Assembly (NCBI GenBank): GCA_030180135.1
Contig: CM058238.1
Location: forward strand, 93,493,507 to 93,557,506
Source of the DNA: Orychophragmus violaceus
Lineage: Eukaryota; Streptophyta; Magnoliopsida; Brassicales; Brassicaceae
Reading direction: 5' to 3'
DNA length: 64,000 nt
Under the pieces are notes generated by a model, which had not been told where the DNA came from, did not search any database, and saw only the letters and a program-made list of their open reading frames with translations. Position numbers and translations under genes: made by a program. Below are positions 44,246-56,178 of this stretch, one piece after another (position 1 is the stretch's first letter; each line of letters starts with the position of its first letter).

Positions 44246-46363
44246 GTGATTGATTCTTGAGCGTAAACTTTTGGCAGGAGCCGGAGGCGGGGATAGTGCC
44301 GAACCTCCCGGAGTACCGCTCAGGTTAAGCTCGCCGAGGATGAACTCGATTCGCTTCCGCGACCCTTGAGGGAGTGTTTCGGGTGATTCCGGCTCCTTTG
44401 ACCTTTCCCGTTTGTTTTGAGAGTGCTTTTTAGAGTTCGACTCCTTGGTCTGTTTGTTTTCCTTTTTGTCGGACAGAGTTTCCTCCTCGACCTCAGAATC
44501 TTTTTTGCTTTCGGACTCTTGTTTTTGAGCCTCTGCTTTAGCTCGAGTATAGCAGTCCTCGGTCGAGTGTCCTCTCTTATTGTGGAAATCACAGAATTTT
44601 TCCTTGTCGAACTCGAATTTCTTCGAGCTTTTTGGGCTCTCGACTGCGTTGACGTTCCCTGACTTACGGGAATCCTTTTTCGAGTTTGAATTCTGTGGAC
44701 CCGATGGGTTCCTTTCTTTCCGGCGTTTTTCCCTGAGGGCCGTGGTTTCGTCCTCGAGGCGAGCAAAGGCCGATGCGCGATGGAGGGCGTCATCGAGCGT
44801 TTGGGGTTCGCGGACTGATATTTCCTCGCGGAATCTGGTTGAGAACCATAGTCCTCGTCTTAACGCTTCTATAGCTACCTCATCTCGTGGGTTCGCGATT
44901 TTGGATTTTATTTCATTGAATCGGTCGATGTACGAGCGAAGTGTTTCGTCGGGTTTTTGAGAGACGCCAAATAAGGCTGCCTCGGTAGTCTTTTCCTCGA
45001 TGAAAACGGAGTATTGTTTGAGGAAAGCCGTCATGAACTGGGTGAAGTTTTCAATGGACCTTTCTTCCAGTCCGGCAAACCATTCTAGGGCAGAACCTGA
45101 TAGGTTTTCCGCGAAGAGCCTGCAGAAGGCTGGCTCCCTCTCCTCATCGGTAAGGTACACCCTTGCCATCGCTAGTCGGAATGCCCTGATGTGGGCTTTC
45201 GGGTCCGATTTCCCAGAGAATTCTGGAAACTTAGTTTTCTTGATCTCTCGGATTCTTGCAAACGCAATCCGATCTGTGAACGGCGTTTGTTGTGTTTCTT
45301 CGATCACTCGATCGATGTCAGGAGCCGCGCTCGTCGCCATGGGAACTTTCGAGCTCAGACTGTTAAACTGGGCTTTAGCCTGTTCAATGTATTGTCTAAG
45401 CATATCGTGTTCATCGCCCTCTGCGGGTGCGAACTGGACTTGTGCATGTCCTGACGTTTGTTCCGGAAAAATGGGGTCGAGGAGATCGATCGTTGGGATC
45501 GACCTCGTCTGATCGACCTGTGGCGTTCGGAACTGAAGTGAGTTTGATCCATTAAGGAGTCCCGAGCTCGAGGCGAAGGCAGAACCTCCTAGTTGCCTCG
45601 GTCGGGGGTTAGAGTTACTCGGGAAAGGTGGTGGCCCGGGTAATGGTCGGTTCCTTGATCCGGTTGGATCTGTGACCATTGAACTCGAACCAAATGGGGT
45701 CGGTACCGCGATAGGGGTCATTGTAGGGCGGAAGCCGCTATTTGACGTATTACCGAAATGTCCCGACGTTCCCGGAGGAGTTACTACTTGGGAGAAGTCC
45801 AAGCGAGTACACGGTGGAGGACTTATGGGAGTTCGCGTTTGTCTGCCCCCTTGGCTCTGACTGGCGAGCTCTTCAAGACGGGCGTTCAGGCGCCGCTCTT
45901 GTTCTTCGAGCTGCGCTGCCAGGGAACGGTTTGCGACCTCTTGGGCCCTTGCGCTTGCCTCGTTGTTTCTCGTTCGATCTACTAACATGCTTAACATCGA
46001 ACGGATCTCGGCAAGATCGCTTGGTCCTTGTCTCTGTGGAGTGGAAGGTAGTGGTGAATTGGGTCTGGTTACTCCAGATCCTCCTCCCGGGGTGGGTATT
46101 GAGTCGTTTCTCATCCACACCCAGTTTCTGCTCGGATCATTAGTTCCTGACAAAACATTTGTCGGAGTCTGGCTTGTCGCGATTGTTTGAGCGACGGAGC
46201 CGGCTGGTGCCGAGGTCGTGGAGACTGAGGCGGAGCTCGTCAACACGCCGTCGGTCTGACCCATGTTCCTTACCACGGTAGTGTTCTGAGGAACGTTGTC
46301 GACCGTTTGAGGGCGGTCAACCGGTGGTGTGGCGCTGGGAGAGCCAGTTTGGTCGGGATTCAT
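44168..46363 (-). pseudogene. Partial Tat gag fused to satellite sequence (731 residues open)
   Basis: Starts at an ATG at 46363 like the complete gag, runs open through the gag domain and the CHHC finger, and at 44248 crosses the duplication breakpoint into satellite sequence, adding about 26 unrelated residues before a stop at 44168. Protease and pol are absent. It keeps an upstream LTR and primer site, so it could be transcribed. A few residues differ from the full copy. Confidence 0.88.
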
Positions 46364-46416
46364 CTCGATCTATCGGATCTAGGATCTGATTCTTAAGATA
46401 GGAAAGGCTATAGAAT

Positions 46417-46435
46417 GTCCCCACAGTCGGCGCCA
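46417..46435 (-). other. Primer-binding site in the duplicated Tat segment
   Basis: Same 19 bases as 43165-43183. Confidence 0.75.
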
Positions 46436-46437
46436 AA

Positions 46438-46976
46438 TGTGAGATCCGGGATTCACACTAAGAATTTGTATTCGTGGATTTGGACTTTTGGATATAGAAA
46501 TGGTATAGTTTCCTATGAATCAAAGACTTTATTGAGATTGATCGTCGAGATAGAACAAACACAGTCGAAAAGAGAGTACAAAGTATGGAATCAAGTTATC
46601 TAGTCGAAGTGTTCTTAGCCTAGGTTGGAATTGTCTTTGATGAGCCGCCACTTCTTCCTTTAAATAGTCTCCACTCTCATCTCTTCGTCCTGATACTTCG
46701 GCCTCGTCGTTGTAACGATTTCCGAGATTCGTGCGGATCAGTTGAACTGACGAAGACCGAGTTGCTCTATCTCCACGTCATCCTCAGCCGAGCTCGAGCT
46801 CGATCGTCTCCGGCTTCGGCGTCGTCTGGGCCTCTCCAAGGCGCTTGCTTCGCTTGGGCCCAACAAGAGAGTTGACTCTCCCGTCTATCTTTGATTCTGG
46901 AATGGGCTCGTAATTACGGGCCTTTGTCTTGTCTGTTAATGGGCTGGATTTCCTAGAGGGAAGTCCAGTACCAACA
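46438..46976 (-). mobile_element. Third Tat LTR (in the duplication)
   Basis: 539 bp, nearly identical to the other two; followed by ccatgaccc. Confidence 0.95.
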
Positions 46977-47811
46977 CCATGACCCGAAAAAAATTGACTC
47001 GAGTTTTTTTGAAACTATCAAGACCCAAACCTCTAAAATGGATAACAAAGAGGTCTGGTGAAGAAATTGGTGGAAAAAAACAATGACGGGATAGGATAAA
47101 TTGATCCTATCCACCAGGGGAAGGATCCCAAGGCCAAAATGCAAGTTTCCATGACCCGGAAAAAATTGGGTCGAGTTTTTTTGAAACTACCACGACCAAC
47201 ACCCCTAAAATAGGATATAAAAGAAGTTTGGTGAAGAAATTGGTGGAAAAAACTGACCCGAAAAACCCCTCCTATGCACCGTGGGAAGGTTACGGCTAGC
47301 CGAGAACCAAGGGTCCATGACCCAAAAAAATTGGCTCGAGTTTTTTTGAAACTATCACGACCCAAACACTCAAATGGATATAAAAAAGGTACGGTGAAGA
47401 AATTGGTGAGAAAAAATCACTCAAACTAAAGTTTTGGCCGTAAAGGCGAAAATTATCGATCGCGAACAAGTCTCGGTCAAAAGTACAAAAATCTTTGAAA
47501 TGAAACAAAAATTTCTGAAAGGAAACATCACATATATACCAATGAAGGGTTTAGAGTATCATTGGTGAATCAAAAGACAGTTTGGTGCCTCAAAAAGCAA
47601 CAAAAACCCGATCTCTTCTATGCCCCAAAAGTCATAGCTTGAGTCAAGATAAAGTTATGAATTTTTTTTGGAAAATCAGTCTCATAGTCCTTATGAAGCC
47701 TGCAAAAAAATCAGATCGAAATTCCAAGTATTTTTTTGTTTTTTTACATTAGAAATACTCCAGGAACACAATCAATGTCTTCTGGTGCAAGACTGAAAAA
47801 CGTCATAAGGA

Positions 47812-47823
47812 CTATATAAGGGG
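47812..47823 (+). promoter_or_regulatory. Pol I promoter-like box 5
   Basis: ctatataagggg in standard context. Confidence 0.55.
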
Positions 47824-50282
47824 TAGGCATACTCCTCACGGGCGTGGGCAGTGGGCGTGGGCTGGTTGCGATTTCATATGCACTGGGATGGATATTGGCC
47901 GATCGATCGTGGGATAATCTCCGGCCGTCGGGACGTCGCCGAAAAATTTTTCGGGTGACTTTTCCGGCGACTTTTCCGGCGAATTTTCCGGCAACCAAAT
48001 TTTGGCCCTATTTTCGCGCTTGTGCGGCTATGGCTTGGTTTCGTCCGTCTTCTGGGCGCTATTCTTGATTTAGTTCGGGGAGTGGTTGGAACGATTGGCG
48101 TTAGCGGGCCAAGTGAACGTTCGGCGTATGAGTGGCAATCGGATAGCTAGTATTTGTAAGCTCTGTGCTCGCGCACCCAGCTACAGACCACCTATCCTTC
48201 TCAGTTTCTTCACGAGCAGTGTATTCCTCGTTGACCAGATCATGGGCTTGTGTTGCGTACCTAAACAGAAGGAATATCTGTGGCTTTGCTTAAAATGTTG
48301 TTCGCGTCATCTCCTTCACCGGGGAAGTCGTGAACACATAGGCCGACCCTTGTGATCCTTGCTCCAAGTGGGCCAAAAATGCCACGTCCGTTAAGGTGAA
48401 TAAGCTGCCGGCGAGCTATCAGATGCGGAAAATAGTGGACGGTGACTCGAAAAAATTTTGTCCCTCCAAAGCACGTTTGTCCTCGGACAAAAGATGACGG
48501 AAAAAGATAAAACACCCCAAAATTTTTCAAGTATTTATAAAGTCTCATGTCGAGGTTTGAATTAAATAATAAGTGATTTAATCACTATCACTTAGTGAAA
48601 TCCCTGGGCCAAAACAACCAAGGACTAGCATTCTCGCGGCCAGAACCACTGACGGGATGGAAACGAACTGACGGGAAGGACTATCTCTGCCATACTGACT
48701 GACGGGATGGATTATCCTGACCAGATGCACCGCCGGGAAGGATTCTAAGGCCAAAATGCAAGTTTCCATGACCCGGGAAGAATTGGATCGAGTTTTTTTG
48801 AAACTATCACGACCAAAACCCTTAAAATGGGATATAAAAGAGGTCTGGTGAAGAAATTGGTGGAAAACAATGACCCGAAAAACCCGTATATGCACCGTGG
48901 GAAGGTTATAGCCTACCGAGAACCAAGGTTCCATGACCAGAAAAAAATTGACTCGAGTTTTTTTGAAACTATCAAGACCCAAACCTCCCAAATGGATAAC
49001 AAAGAGGTCTGGTGAAGAAATTGGTGGAAAAAACAATGACGGGATAGGATAAACTGATCCTATCCACCGGGGGAAGGATCCTAAGGCCAAAAACCACCTA
49101 ATGGACTGACGGGAAGGAATATCTCGGCCATACTGACTGACGGGATGGATTATCATGACCGGATGAACCGCCGGGAAGGATCCTAAGACCAAAAACCACC
49201 CTAAATGACGTAAGGTGTTGAATCCCTCGGCCAAAACCACAAAGGACTAGCATTCTCGCGGCCAGAATGACTGACGGGATGGAAACTAACTGACGGGAAG
49301 GATTATCACGGCCATACTGACTGACGGGATGGAAACAAAATGACGGGAAGGACTATCTCGACCACACTGACTGACGGGATGGATTATCCTGTCTGGATGC
49401 ACCGACGGGAAGGAACCTAAGACCAAAAGCCATCCTAATGGACATAAGGTGTGGAATCCTTGGGCCAAAACTACCAAGGAATAGCATTCTCGCGGCCAGA
49501 ACCACTGACGGGATCGAAACGAACTGACAGGAAAGACTATCTCGGCCAAAATGACTGACGGGATGGATTATCCTGACCGGATGCACCGCCGGGAAGGATC
49601 CTAAGGCCAAAATGTAAGTTTCCATGACCCGGAAAGAATTGGGTCGAGTTTTTTTGAAACTACCACGACCAACACCCCTAAAATGGGATATAAAAGAGGT
49701 CTGGTGAAGAAATTGGTGGAAAAATACTGACCTGAAAAACCCCTCCTATGCACCGTGGGAAGGTTACGGCTAGCCGAGAACTAAGGGTCCATGACCCGAA
49801 AAAAATTGGCTCGAGTTTTTTTTGAAACTAGCACGACCCAAACCCCTCAAATGGATATAAAAGAGGTACGGTGAATAAATTGGTGAGAAAAATCACTCAA
49901 ACTAAAGTTTTGGCCGTAAAGGCGAAATTTATCGATCGCGAACAAGTCTCGGTCAAAAGTACAAAAATATTTTAAATGAAACAAAAGTTTCTGAAAGGAA
50001 ACATCACATATATAACAGTGAAGGGTTTAGAGTGTCATTGGTGAATCAAAAGAGAGTTTGGTGCCTCAAAAAGCAACGAAAACCCGATCCCTTCTATGCC
50101 ACAAAAGTCATAGCTAGATTCAACATAAAGTTATGAATTTTTTGTGGAAAATCAGTCTCATAGTCCTTATGAAGCCTGCAAAAAATCAGATCGAAATTCC
50201 AAGTATTTTGTTTTTTACATTAGAAATACTCCAGGAACACAATCAATGTCTACTGGTGCAAGACTGAAAAACGTCATAAGGA

Positions 50283-50294
50283 CTATATAAGGGG
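50283..50294 (+). promoter_or_regulatory. Pol I promoter-like box 6
   Basis: ctatataagggg; type B unit downstream, with shortened ccggcgactt repeats. Confidence 0.55.
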
Positions 50295-52228
50295 TACGCA
50301 TACTCCTCAGGGGCATGTGCAGTGGGCGTGGGCAGTGGGCTGGTTGCGATTTCTTATGCACAGGGATGGATGTTGGCCGATCGATCATGGGATGATGTCC
50401 GGCCGTCAGGACGTTGCCGAAAAAAAATTTCCGGTGACTTTTCCGGCGACCAATTTTTGGCCCTATTTTCGCGCTTGTGCGGCTTTTGCTTGGTTTCGTC
50501 CGTCTCCTGGGCGCTCTTCTGGATTTAGTTTGGAGAGTGGTTGGAACGATTGGCGTTAGCGGGCTAACTGAACGTTCGACGTATGAGTGGCAATCCAATA
50601 GCTAGTGTTTGTTGGCTTTGTGCTCTTGCACCCAACTACAGACCACCTATCCATCTCAGTCTTCACGAGCAGTGTATTGCTCGTTGACCAGATCATGGGC
50701 TTGTATTGCGTACCTAAACATAAGGAATATCTTTGGCTTTGTTTAAAATGTTGTTCGCGTTATCTCCTTCACCGGGGAAGTCGTGAACACATAGGCCGAA
50801 AATTGTGATGAAGCTGCCGGCGAGCTCTCAAATGCGGAAAAATAGTGGACGACGTTATTGCTCCAAGTGGGCCAAAAATGCCTCGTACATTAAGGTGAAT
50901 AAGCTTCCGGAGAGCTCTCAAATGCGGAAAAATAGTGGACGGTGACTCGATGAAGCACGTTTGTCCTCGGACAAAAGATGAAGGAAAAAGATAAAATACC
51001 CCAAAATTTTTCAAGTATTTATAAAATCTCATGTCGAGGTTTGAAATAAATAATTAGTGATTTAATCACTATCACTTAGTGAAATCGTTGGGCCAAAACA
51101 ACCAAGGACTAGCATTCTCGCGGCCAGAACCACTGACGGGATGGAAACGAACCGACGGGAAGTACTATCTCGGCCATACTGACTGACGAGATGGATTATC
51201 CTGACCAGATGCACCGCCAGGAAGGATTATAAGGCCAAAATGCAAGTTTCCATGAACCAGGAAGAATTGGATCGAGTTTTTTTTGAAACTATCACGACCA
51301 AAACGCTTAAAATGGGATATAGAAGAGGTCTGGTGAAGAAATTGGTGGAAAAAAAATAACCTGAAAACCCCCTCTATGCACTGTGGGAAGGTTATAGCCT
51401 ACCGAGAACCAAGGTTCCATGACTCGAAAAAAATTGACTCGAGTTTTTTTGAAACTATCAAGACCCAAACCTCTCAAATGGATAACAAAGAGGTCTGGTA
51501 AAGAAATTGGTGGAAAAAACAATGACGAGATAGGATAAACTGATCCTATCCACCAGGGGAAGGATCCTAAGGCCAAAATGCAAGTTTCCATGACCCGGAA
51601 AAAATTGGGTCGAGTTTTTTTGAAACTACCACGACCAACACCCCTAAAATATGATATAAAAGAGGCCTGGTGAAGAAACTGGTGGAAAAAATCTGACCCG
51701 AAAAACCCCTCCTATGCACCGTTGGAAGGTTACGGCTAGCCGAGAACCAAGGGTCCATGACCCAAAAAATTGGCTCGAGTTTTTTTGAAACTATCACGAC
51801 CCAAACACTGAAATGGATATAAAAGAGGTACGGTGAAGAAATTGGTGAGAAAAAATCACTCAAACTAAAGTTTTGGCCGTAAACAAGTCTCGGTCAAAAG
51901 TACAAAAATCTTTGAAATGAAAACAAAATTTCTGAAAGGAAACATCACATATATACCAATGAAGGGTTTAGAGTGTCATTGGTGAATCAAAAGAGAGTTT
52001 GGTGCCTCAAAAAGCAACAAAAACCCGATCTCTTCTATGCCACAAAAGTCATAGGTAAAGTCAACATAAAGTTATGAATTTTGTTTGGAAAATCAGTCTC
52101 ATAGTCCTTATGAAGCCTGCAAAAAAATCATATCAAAATTCCAAGTATTTTTATTTTTTTTTACATTAGAAATACTCCAGGAACACAATCAATGTCTACT
52201 GGTGCAAGACTGAAAAACGTCATAAGGA

Positions 52229-52240
52229 CTATATAAGGGG
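52229..52240 (+). promoter_or_regulatory. Pol I promoter-like box 7
   Basis: ctatataagggg; type A unit downstream. Confidence 0.55.
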
Positions 52241-54183
52241 TAGGCATACTCCTCAGGGGCATGGGCAGTGGGCGTGGGCTGGTTGCTATTTCATATGCAC
52301 TGGGATGGATGTTGGCCGATCGATCGTGGGATAATGTCCGGCCGTCGGGACGTCGCCGAAAAAAATTTCCGGTGACTTTTCCGGCGACTTTTTCGGCGAA
52401 TTTTCCGGCGACCAATTTTTGGCCCTATTTTCGCGCTTGTGCGGCTTTTGCTTGGTTTCGTCCGTCTCCTGGGCGCTCTTCTGGATTTAGTTCGGAGAGT
52501 GGTTGGAACGATTGGCGTTAGCGGGCCAAGTGAACGTTCGGCGTATGAGTGACAATCAGATAGCTAGTGTTTGTAAGCTCTGTGCTCGCGCACCCAACTA
52601 CAGACCACCTATCCTTCTCAGTTTCTTCACGAGCAGTGTATTGCTCGTTTACCAGATCATGGGCTTGTGTTGCGTACCTAAACAGATGGAATATCTGTGG
52701 CTTTGCTTAAAATGTTGTTCGCGTCATCTCCTTCACCGGGGAAGTCGTGAACACATAGGCCGACACTTGTGATCCTTGCTCCAAGTGGACCAAAAATGCC
52801 ACGTTCGTTAAGGTGAATAAGCTGGTGGCGAGCTCTCAGATGCGGAAAAATAGTGGACGGTGACTCGAAAAAATTCTGTCCCTCCAAAGCACGTTTGTCC
52901 TCGGACAAAAGATGACGGAAAAAGATAAAACACCCCAAAATTTTTCAAGTATTTATAAAATCTCATGTCGAGGTTTGAAATAAATAATTAGTAATTTAAT
53001 CACTATCACTTAGTGAAATCACTGGGCCAAAACAACCAAGGACTAGCATTCTCGCGGCCAGAACCACTGACGGGATGGAAACGAACTGACGGGAAGGACT
53101 ATCTCGGCCATACTGACTGACGGGATGGATTATCCTGACCAGATGCACCGCCGGGAAGGATTCTAAGGCCAAAATGCAAGTTTCCATGACCCGGGAAGAA
53201 TTGGATCGAGTTTTTTTGAAACTATCACGACCAAAACGCTTAAAATGGGATATAAAAGAGGTCTGGTGAAGAAATTGGTGGAAAAAAAATAACCTGAAAA
53301 CCCCGTCTATGCACTGTGGGAAGGTTATAGCCTACCGAGAACCAAGGTTCCATGACTCGAAAAAAATTGACTCGAGTTTTTTTGAAACTATCAAGACCCA
53401 AACCTCTCAAATGGATAACAAAGAGGTCTGGTAAAGAAATTGGTGGAAAAAACAATGACGAGATAGGATAAACTGATCCTATCCACCAGGGGAAGGATCC
53501 TAAGGCCAAAATGCAAGTTTCCATGACCCGGAAAAAATTGGGTCGAGTTTTTTTGAAACTACCACGACAACCACCCCTAAAATATGATATAAAAGAGGTC
53601 TGGTGAAGAAACTGGTGGAAAAAATCTGACCCGAAAAACCCCTCCTATGCACCGTTGGAAGGTTACGGCTAGCCGAGAACCAAGGGTCCATGACCCAAAA
53701 AATTGGCTCGAGTTTTTTTGAAACTATCACGACCCAAACACTGAAATGGATATAAAAGAGGTACGGTGAAGAAATTGGTGAGAAAAAATCACTCAAACTA
53801 AAGTTTTGGCTGTAAAGGCGAAAATTATCGATCGCGAACAAGTCTCGGTCAAAAGTACAAAAATCTTTGAAATGAAAACAAAATTTCTGAAAGGAAACAT
53901 CACATATATACCAATGAAGGGTTTAGAGTGTCATTGGTGAATCAAAAGAGAGTTTGGTGCCTCAAAAAGCAACAAAAACCCGATCTCTTCTATGCCACAA
54001 AAGTCATAGGTAAAGTCAACATAAAGTTATGAATTTTGTTTGGAAAATCAGTCTCATAGTCCTTATGAAGCCTGCAAAAAAATCATATCGAAATTCCAAG
54101 TATTTTTATTTTTTTTTACATTAGAAATACTCCAGGAACACAATCAATGTCTACTGGTGCAAGACTGAAAAACGTCATAAGGA

Positions 54184-54195
54184 CTATATAAGGGG
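54184..54195 (+). promoter_or_regulatory. Pol I promoter-like box 8
   Basis: ctatataagggg; type B unit downstream. Confidence 0.55.
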
Positions 54196-56166
54196 TAGGC
54201 ATACTCCTCAGGGGCATGGGCAGTGGGCGTGGGCTGGTTGCTATTTCATATGCATTGGGATGGATGTTGGCCGATCGATCGTGGGATAATGTCCGGCCGT
54301 CGGGACGTCGCCGAAAAAAATTTCCGGTGACTTTTCCGGCGACTTTTTCGGCGAATTTTCCGGCGACCAATTTTTGGCCCTATTCTCGCGCTTGTGCGGC
54401 TTTTGCTTGGTTTCGTCCGTCTCCTGGGCGCTCTTCTGGATTTAGTTCGGAGAGTGGTTGGAACGATTGGCGTTAGCGGGCTAACTGAACGTTCGACGTA
54501 TGAGTGGCAATCCAATAGCTAGTGTTTGTTGGCTTTGTGCTCTTGCACCCAACTACAGACCACCTATCCATCTCAGTCTTCACGAGCAGTGTATTGCTCG
54601 TTGACCAGATCATGGGCTTGTATTGCGTACCTAAACATAAGGAATATCTTTGGCTTTGTTTAAAATGTTGTTCGCGTTATCTCCTTCACCGGGGAAGTCG
54701 TGAACACATAGGCCGACACTTGTGATGAAGCTGCCGGCGAGCTCTCAAATGCGGAAAAATAGTGGACGACGATATTGCTCCAAGTGGGCCAAAAATGCCT
54801 CGTACATTAAGGTGAATAAGCTTCCGGAGAGCTCTCAAATGCGGAAAAATAGTGGACGGTGACTCGATGAAGCACGTTTGTCCTCGGACAAAAGATGAAG
54901 GAAAAAGATAAAATACCCCAAAATTTTTCAAGTATTTATAAAATCTCATGTCGAGGTTTGAAATAAATAATTAGTGATTTAATCACTATCACTTAGTGAA
55001 ATCGTTGGGCCAAAACAACCAAGGACTAGCATTCTCGCGGCCAGAACCACTGACGGGATGGAAACGAACCGACGGGAAGTACTATCTCGGCCATACTGAC
55101 TGACGAGATGGATTATCCTGACCAGATGCACCGCCAGGAAGGATTATAAGGCCAAAATGCAAGTTTCCATGAACCAGGAAGAATTGGATCGAGTTTTTTT
55201 GAAACTATCACGACCAAAACGCTTAAAATGGGATATAAAAGAGGTCTGGTGAAGAAATTGGTGGAAAAAAAATAACCTGAAAACCCCCTCTATGCACTGT
55301 GGGAAGGTTATAGCCTACCGAGAACCAAGGTTCCATGACTCGAAAAAAATTGACTCGAGTTTTTTTGAAACTATCAAGACCCAAACCTCTCAAATGGATA
55401 ACAAAGAGGTCTGGTAAAGAAATTGGTGGAAAAAACAATGACGAGATAGGATAAACTGATCCTATCCACCAGGGGAAGGATCCTAAGGCCAAAATGCAAG
55501 TTTCCATGACCCGGAAAAAATTGGGTCGAGTTTTTTTGAAACTACCACGACCAACACCCCTAAAATATGATATAAAAGAGGCCTGGTGAAGAAACTGGTG
55601 GAAAAAATCTGACCCGAAAAACCCCTCCTATGCACCGTTGGAAGGTTACGGCTAGCCGAGAACCAAGGGTCCATGACCCAAAAAATTGGCTCGAGTTTTT
55701 TTGAAACTATCACGACCCAAACACTGAAATGGATATAAGAGAGGTACGGTGAAGAAATTGGTGAGAAAAAATCACTCAAACTAAAGTTTTGGCCGTAAAG
55801 GCGAAAATTATCGATCGCGAACAAGTCTCGGTCAAAAGTACAAAAATCTTTGAAATGAAAACAAAATTTCTGAAAGGAAACATCACATATATACCAATGA
55901 AGGGTTTAGAGTGTCATTGGTGAATCAAAAGAGAGTTTGGTGCCTCAAAAAGCAACAAAAACCCGATCTCTTCTATGCCACAAAAGTCATAGGTAAAGTC
56001 AACATAAAGTTATGAATTTTGTTTGGAAAATCAGTCTCATAGTCCTTATGAAGCCTGCAAAAAAATCATATCGAAATTCCAAGTATTTTTATTTTTTTTT
56101 ACATTAGAAATACTCCAGGAACACAATCAATGTCTACTGGTGCAAGACTGAAAAACGTCATAAGGA

Positions 56167-56178
56167 CTATATAAGGGG
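56167..56178 (+). promoter_or_regulatory. Pol I promoter-like box 9
   Basis: ctatataagggg; type B unit, almost identical to the previous one. Confidence 0.55.

Larger units (their letters stand above)
44248..47498 (-). repeat. Tandem duplication of Tat 5' end plus satellite flank (~3252 bp)
   Basis: 44248 onward repeats 40996 onward with an offset of 3252: gag N-terminal part, leader, primer site, LTR, then 520 bp of satellite. Copies differ at only a few positions, e.g. ccaggagaagg/ccaggggaagg. Because the duplicated part includes satellite flank, it arose after the Tat insertion by DNA duplication, not by a second transposition. Confidence 0.92.

Noticed and set aside
44248..46976. Second independent Tat insertion
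   Set aside because: The segment includes the same satellite flank and lacks a left LTR, so DNA duplication explains it better.
47800..47840. CTATATAAGGGG as a Pol II TATA box of an LTR
   Set aside because: No LTR ends, primer site, polypurine tract or TSD frame the unit, and the GGGG directly after the box is the Pol I, not Pol II, pattern. Not excluded entirely.
48578..49240. Long minus-strand frames (up to ~220 codons) with repeated VRIIHPVSQYGRDSPSRQF-like residues in the satellite
   Set aside because: They follow the GACGGGA repeat, change frame between units, and have no start context or domain; they are a by-product of a repeat lacking stops on that strand.
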